From Graphiopsis chlorocephala (Eukaryota > Ascomycota > Dothideomycetes > Cladosporiales > Cladosporiaceae): a stretch of DNA of 64,000 nucleotides. Numbering within the stretch: the stretch's first letter is position 1; each line of letters opens with the position of its first letter. The notes beneath the pieces were generated by a model. The model did no database searches. It had not been told where the DNA came from and saw only the letters and a list, made by a program, of their open reading frames with translations. The position numbers and the translations under genes are program-made. Positions 60,415-64,000 of this stretch are shown here, one piece after another. The stretch is from the NCBI GenBank assembly GCA_022828445.1, contig JAIZZJ010000001.1, positions 1,798,001 to 1,862,000 on the forward strand, written 5' to 3'.

Positions 60415-61870
60415 CCTGACAATCGGCGCGTGGACGCAAGACAAGCAGGAAACAAATGGAGAGCGCCGTAAGAAATTACTGCACGCATTCTTCTGGCAGA
60501 TACAAATATGACGTTCTTATAATTGCTTTCGAAGAACCTTTCCAAGGAATGCGATAAGCGGTACTTTTAAGATGCCTACCTTCCTCATCAAGTCTTAGTG
60601 TGCGGAACTTCCGGGCACGAAGATACGCAGATCTGTCGCGGTGATCGAAGGCTTTTCCAACGGTAATGGTGTTGTCTGTCGTCTAAAAGGCAGGTCGTCT
60701 GCAAGGCGAAAGACAATGTTGCTCGCAGAATCTCGCCAAGGGCAGACCAAGACCGTTGTACAAGGGTAATTTCTCCATCTTGACATCTGCAACAAGTGTG
60801 TAAGATCGTTATCGCGGCCAAGCTGAGAAGATGGGCCGTGCGGACGTTAGAGACCAGTCGGCATCCGGGAGAGGTCTCAGACGTTTGCGCACAGTTGGAG
60901 CGTCGTCCATGGTAGAAGTCCAAGTCTTTGGTCAACTCGACCAACTCCACAGACACGATGATGTGCTATCCTGCATCATCACGTGCGATGGTTTGTTGGG
61001 CGCGTTTGCCCTGCCAACGCGCCTTGTGCTGCACGACGGGTTGGCGAGCTGCATGTCACGAATCGGGGTGGCTGAGAGAAGAGGCGCTAGACGCGCCACC
61101 ACAAAAAAAGAGCCGCTCCACATGAACGGCACAGCGTGGAGAAGCTGTGGACGTGAACCTGGAGGAGAAAACAGGCGGACAGTGCGAGGTGTCTGTGAGG
61201 GAGACGTAATGATCCGGCCGTGGCCCGAACCCATATCCATATGTCACACACTTCTCCCTCGCCTGTCTATGCGTAGCTGGACGGTCACCCATGAATAGAC
61301 AGTACATGTAGTACATGCGCTGTATCTAATTTTGCCTGCGATGCCGTGGTGAAGGTGACGCGTCCGACCGCAGCTCTTCTGTCGCCGCTCGCCTTGCTCT
61401 CGACAGGCCCAGTCGGTTGTCCGGGTGGCGGGCAGGGGCTCCACTCATGCACACCTGGGTCCTGCACACCAGCATTCGCAAAGCCAAACTCGCTATCCTC
61501 GAAATAGGCTCGCGCCTCGTGCACACCCTCTCCGCATTCACGAACACCCGCCGATCCAGATGTCGCCTTTGCTTGTCCGTTGCCAGGGCCAGCCACGAGT
61601 AATCACTAGCGTGGCCGCGCTAGCATCGTGCGGCTCACTGTCTAACGAGCTTTGTAGGTAGAACGCAAGTGGGCATGTCATGCACGGCTCCTGCTGTAGA
61701 GGAATAAATACAACGCGTCTTCCTTGACTCTCCGCCTCTTCTTTTTGCTTTCATCTCATCACATTAATCGCATTCACATCGACCCTCACGCGCAGCATAC
61801 CACTGTACATACACACTTCGCCATACATCGATAACTCCAAACCAAACAACACCTTCCACACGCAGCAACT
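60415..61870. promoter_or_regulatory. Long intergenic region with TATA-like element
   Basis: Upstream region of two divergent secreted/wall-protein genes. GAATAAATA at 61702-61710, followed by a CT-rich tract at about 61720-61760, lies about 160 bp upstream of the GPI-protein ATG and is likely its core promoter. Several frames (60831-61298, 61285-61596) overlap on both strands but none is convincing. Confidence 0.45.
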
Positions 61871-62550
61871 ATGCGCTCCTCCATCTTCTTCGCCGCGCCC
61901 TTCGTGGCCGCCGCCTACGCTCAGAGCAGCAGCGAGGCCAACGGCACTGTAAGAGCTCACCATCGACCCTACTAGCATCAATGGTTCTAACGTTCCTGTT
62001 CTAGGTTGTCGACATCTCCACCAGCGGCACCACCACCCAGACCACTGTTCCCTACACCAACGGCTTCACGTCATACCTCACCCAAACCAACAGTCTCGGT
62101 GTGGTCACTGGCATGCCCTCTGTTGAGACCGCACAGTCTGCTCTTCCTCCCGCCGTGACTTCGCAGCCCGCCGTTGCCACCATTCCCGCTGGTCTTCCCG
62201 TGGGCAACACCTACCTTCTGATCAACATCTCCCGCACGCTCACCTCTTTCGAGGTGTCCGTCGGCAGCTCAACTACCGTCGTTGTCGACGCTCCTGAGAG
62301 CGCCACCATTGTCACCGGCACTGGCACCGAGACTGGCACTGCCGCCGTCTCTTCCGCCACTGACTCTTCATCGTCAGACGACTCCGAGACCAGCTCCGGC
62401 TCCAGCTCGACCCGTGGTTCATCCTCTTCCGGTGCCAGCAGCAGCGGTGCTGCTGAGTCCACTGGCACTGCCGACTCCTCTGCAGGCCGCGTTACTCTCG
62501 CCTCTGCCGGTGTTCTCGGCTTCGGTGCCCTCTTCGCCGCTTTCTTGTAA
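61871..62550 (+). CDS. GPI-anchored serine-rich secreted protein
   Basis: Exon 1 (61871-61948) encodes a signal peptide (MRSSIFFAAPFVAAAYAQSSS) and a 56 bp intron (GTAAGA...CTAG) follows. Exon 2 (62005-62550) encodes the rest, 207 residues in all. A central domain (VDISTSGTTTQTTVPYTNGFTSYLTQTNSLGVVTG... VGNTYLLINISRTLTSFEVSVG) precedes a Ser/Thr/Ala-rich stalk. The end (AGRVTLASAGVLGFGALFAAFL) is a hydrophobic GPI-attachment signal. Proteins of this plan sit on the plasma membrane or wall. Highly biased codon use (GTC, CTC, ACC) suggests high expression. The family is of unknown function. The promoter has a TATA-like box and CT tract. Confidence 0.88.
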
Positions 62551-63284
62551 GAACATGCACCCACAGCACGATAACGAATAAAAGAGAAGAGCACACGATG
62601 GGGATTGGAAGAAATTTTTTGGGGACACTTTTGCAGTTTTTCGAGCGGCTTCACCTTTTCGTCTTCTCTTCTTTCGAGACGCGTCTCGTCTCGTTTTTTT
62701 TTTTTTTCACTCTCCAAATTTCGTTGCGAAGGATAACGCTATGGTTGGCATAGCCGGGAAATAATTGGAAACTGTCACGAAAGTAATGGCACAGGATTAG
62801 GCAGAACTAGCATCATGCGACCACGCAATACATCAGAATCAAAACAATTCAAACTCACACCGGAGGCGAAGTCCATTCTTACACATACGATTACCCTCGC
62901 GTATTGAAGCTGATAGAGTCTTTGGCCAGACAGTCTGGTCATTGGAATTGAAGCGATTCCATCCTGGTGTGATCTACGGTATTTTGTTCCGTGGTCAGCT
63001 CCGAAGCTGCAGGACAACTTCACTACCATTATACACGACTGATATTCCAGTTGTATACAAAGTTTGACATCTCGGATATTAGCTACAATCAATATTTATT
63101 GTAGATGTGACGAAATCAATGTCGTTCAAGGGCGATAACATTACGGATCAACATGCACGCAGCATCGATGCAAGGCACCTCCGCCGCCCGCAGAAGCTCA
63201 CGCCACACGCACGCAAGCTGGCTGCACGAGATCACGAGACAGCTTGCTTGATAGTCAACTTCAGCCGTATCCACAACTCCACAT
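62551..63284. other. Intergenic region with poly-T tract
   Basis: 3' flank of the GPI-protein gene with a T-run of about 17 at 62693-62709, then unassigned sequence to the DPP3 gene. AT-rich from 62900 to 63110. No gene seen. Confidence 0.45.
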
Positions 63285-64000
63285 ATGCCACCACGTCTCT
63301 TCCCAACCTCCGTCATCAGACGAGCACTTCATCAATCTAGACCGCTCAAACGAAACTTCCCACGCACATTCACGCATACAACAGCTAGGATGCACGAGAC
63401 CGCCATGGACGAATCAACGCTCAAGCAATACCTTGCCGACGACCCGCCTACTATTGTCCCGTTGGCAATCAAGCCGCACTTTGACGCTTTGGACGCAAAG
63501 CAAAAGAAGTACGCACACTACATTAGCCGTGCCGCACTTGCGGGCACGAGGATCAACCTTCGTCAAGTCAGTGCTGAGAGTGAGGCGATCTATGATTTCA
63601 TTATTGAGCTGCACAAGTCGTCAAACGGTAAGTACCTGGGCGATAAGCCAAGTAATAGCACTCATAGACCATAAACACTAACATTTTCTACAAGGCGATT
63701 GGAAGCAGGTGCAGTCCAAGACTGGCATCTCGGACGACGACCTCAAGCACTTCCTAAACTACGCCGCCCAATTCATTGGCAACACCGGCAACTATCGTTC
63801 CTTCGGAGACAGCAAGATCATCCCTCGCATTCCCAGCGAGAGCTTTGCTAAGCTCGCAAAGGCCAGTCCGGCAGCAGAGAAGCTGTTCGCCACTTTCAAA
63901 GATGACCTGTACCAGTCCAGCATCGCTCGCATGCACCTCGGGTACCCAGACAAAGGCCACGTTTCCACTTACTACCCGGACTCTCCAAACATCACGACCG
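63285..64000 (+). CDS. Dipeptidyl peptidase III (M49), 5' part only
   Basis: Exon 1 (63285-63627), a 67 bp intron (GTAAGT...ACAAG with CTAAC branch) and exon 2 from 63695, which runs off the window. DPP III is a zinc metallopeptidase that removes dipeptides from peptide N-termini in the cytosol. Recognisable N-terminal stretches are LADDPPTIVPLAIKPHFDALDAKQKKYAHYISRAALAGTRI, LRQVSAESEAIYDFIIELHKS, and FLNYAAQFIGNTGNYRSFGDSKIIPRIPSE in exon 2. The HELLGH active site lies outside the window. The first ATG gives a 35-residue basic, Ser/Thr-rich leader (MPPRLFPTSVIRRALHQSRP) resembling a mitochondrial presequence. An internal ATG at 63390 (MHETAMDES) would give the cytosolic form, suggesting two start sites. 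Confidence 0.93.

Noticed and set aside
1..64000. CRISPR arrays, bacterial operons, ribosome binding sites
   Set aside because: The gene structure is eukaryotic; no regularly spaced repeats were seen.

Overview
The window is nuclear DNA of a filamentous ascomycete (Pezizomycotina). The evidence is short 45-85 bp introns with GTRNGT donors and CTRAY branch sites, intron-bearing tRNAs, a free-standing 5S rRNA gene, HET-domain genes, a decayed Ty3/gypsy fragment, and single-copy housekeeping proteins of ascomycete type (Rxt2, Mon2, Trs65, Sem1, Rpp40, Cue5). A dothideomycete is the likeliest source, but that is inference only. About 30 protein genes or gene relics are supported. Splice sites were chosen by hand; for every multi-exon model the summed exon length is a multiple of three.

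Left part (1-22 kb) is accessory and gene-poor. It holds a reverse transcriptase/RNase H relic (445-972), an ArsB/citrate-type permease, an orphan seven-segment membrane protein, an MFS anion permease, a fusion of a HeLo-like fungal signalling domain to a RhoGAP domain that has lost its arginine finger, a mitochondrial-type JmjC/cupin protein and a PPxY-bearing unknown. A 5'-truncated HET gene and a broken HET gene flank a tRNA-Asp and a bacterial-type SsuD-like monooxygenase.

Middle part (22-45 kb) is a dense housekeeping block: Rxt2 (Rpd3L deacetylase complex), a Cue5-type ubiquitin adaptor, a DHX35-type DEAH helicase with a GC-AG intron, an HpcH/HpaI aldolase, a glutaredoxin-like protein divergent from a CHORD-CS co-chaperone, two low-complexity proteins, RNase P/MRP Rpp40 tail to tail with Mon2, Sem1/Dss1 and Trs65. 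Mon2 and Trs65 both act in Golgi/endosome trafficking, and Sem1 and Cue5 in ubiquitin-dependent degradation, but nothing suggests co-regulated clustering.

Right part (45-64 kb) is mixed: a conserved unknown, a decayed F-box-like gene, a metallo-beta-lactamase-fold protein with a degraded metal site, a peroxisomal enoyl-CoA hydratase/isomerase ending in SKL, a 5S rRNA gene, a CHY zinc-finger protein, an amino-acid permease, a medium-chain reductase, a secreted esterase-like protein, a GPI-anchored serine-rich protein, and the first part of dipeptidyl peptidase III, which runs off the window end.

The most unusual items are the HeLo-like/RhoGAP pseudo-GAP, the metal-site-deficient MBL protein, the GC-AG intron, and two introns that keep the reading frame open and would be missed by ORF-based annotation.
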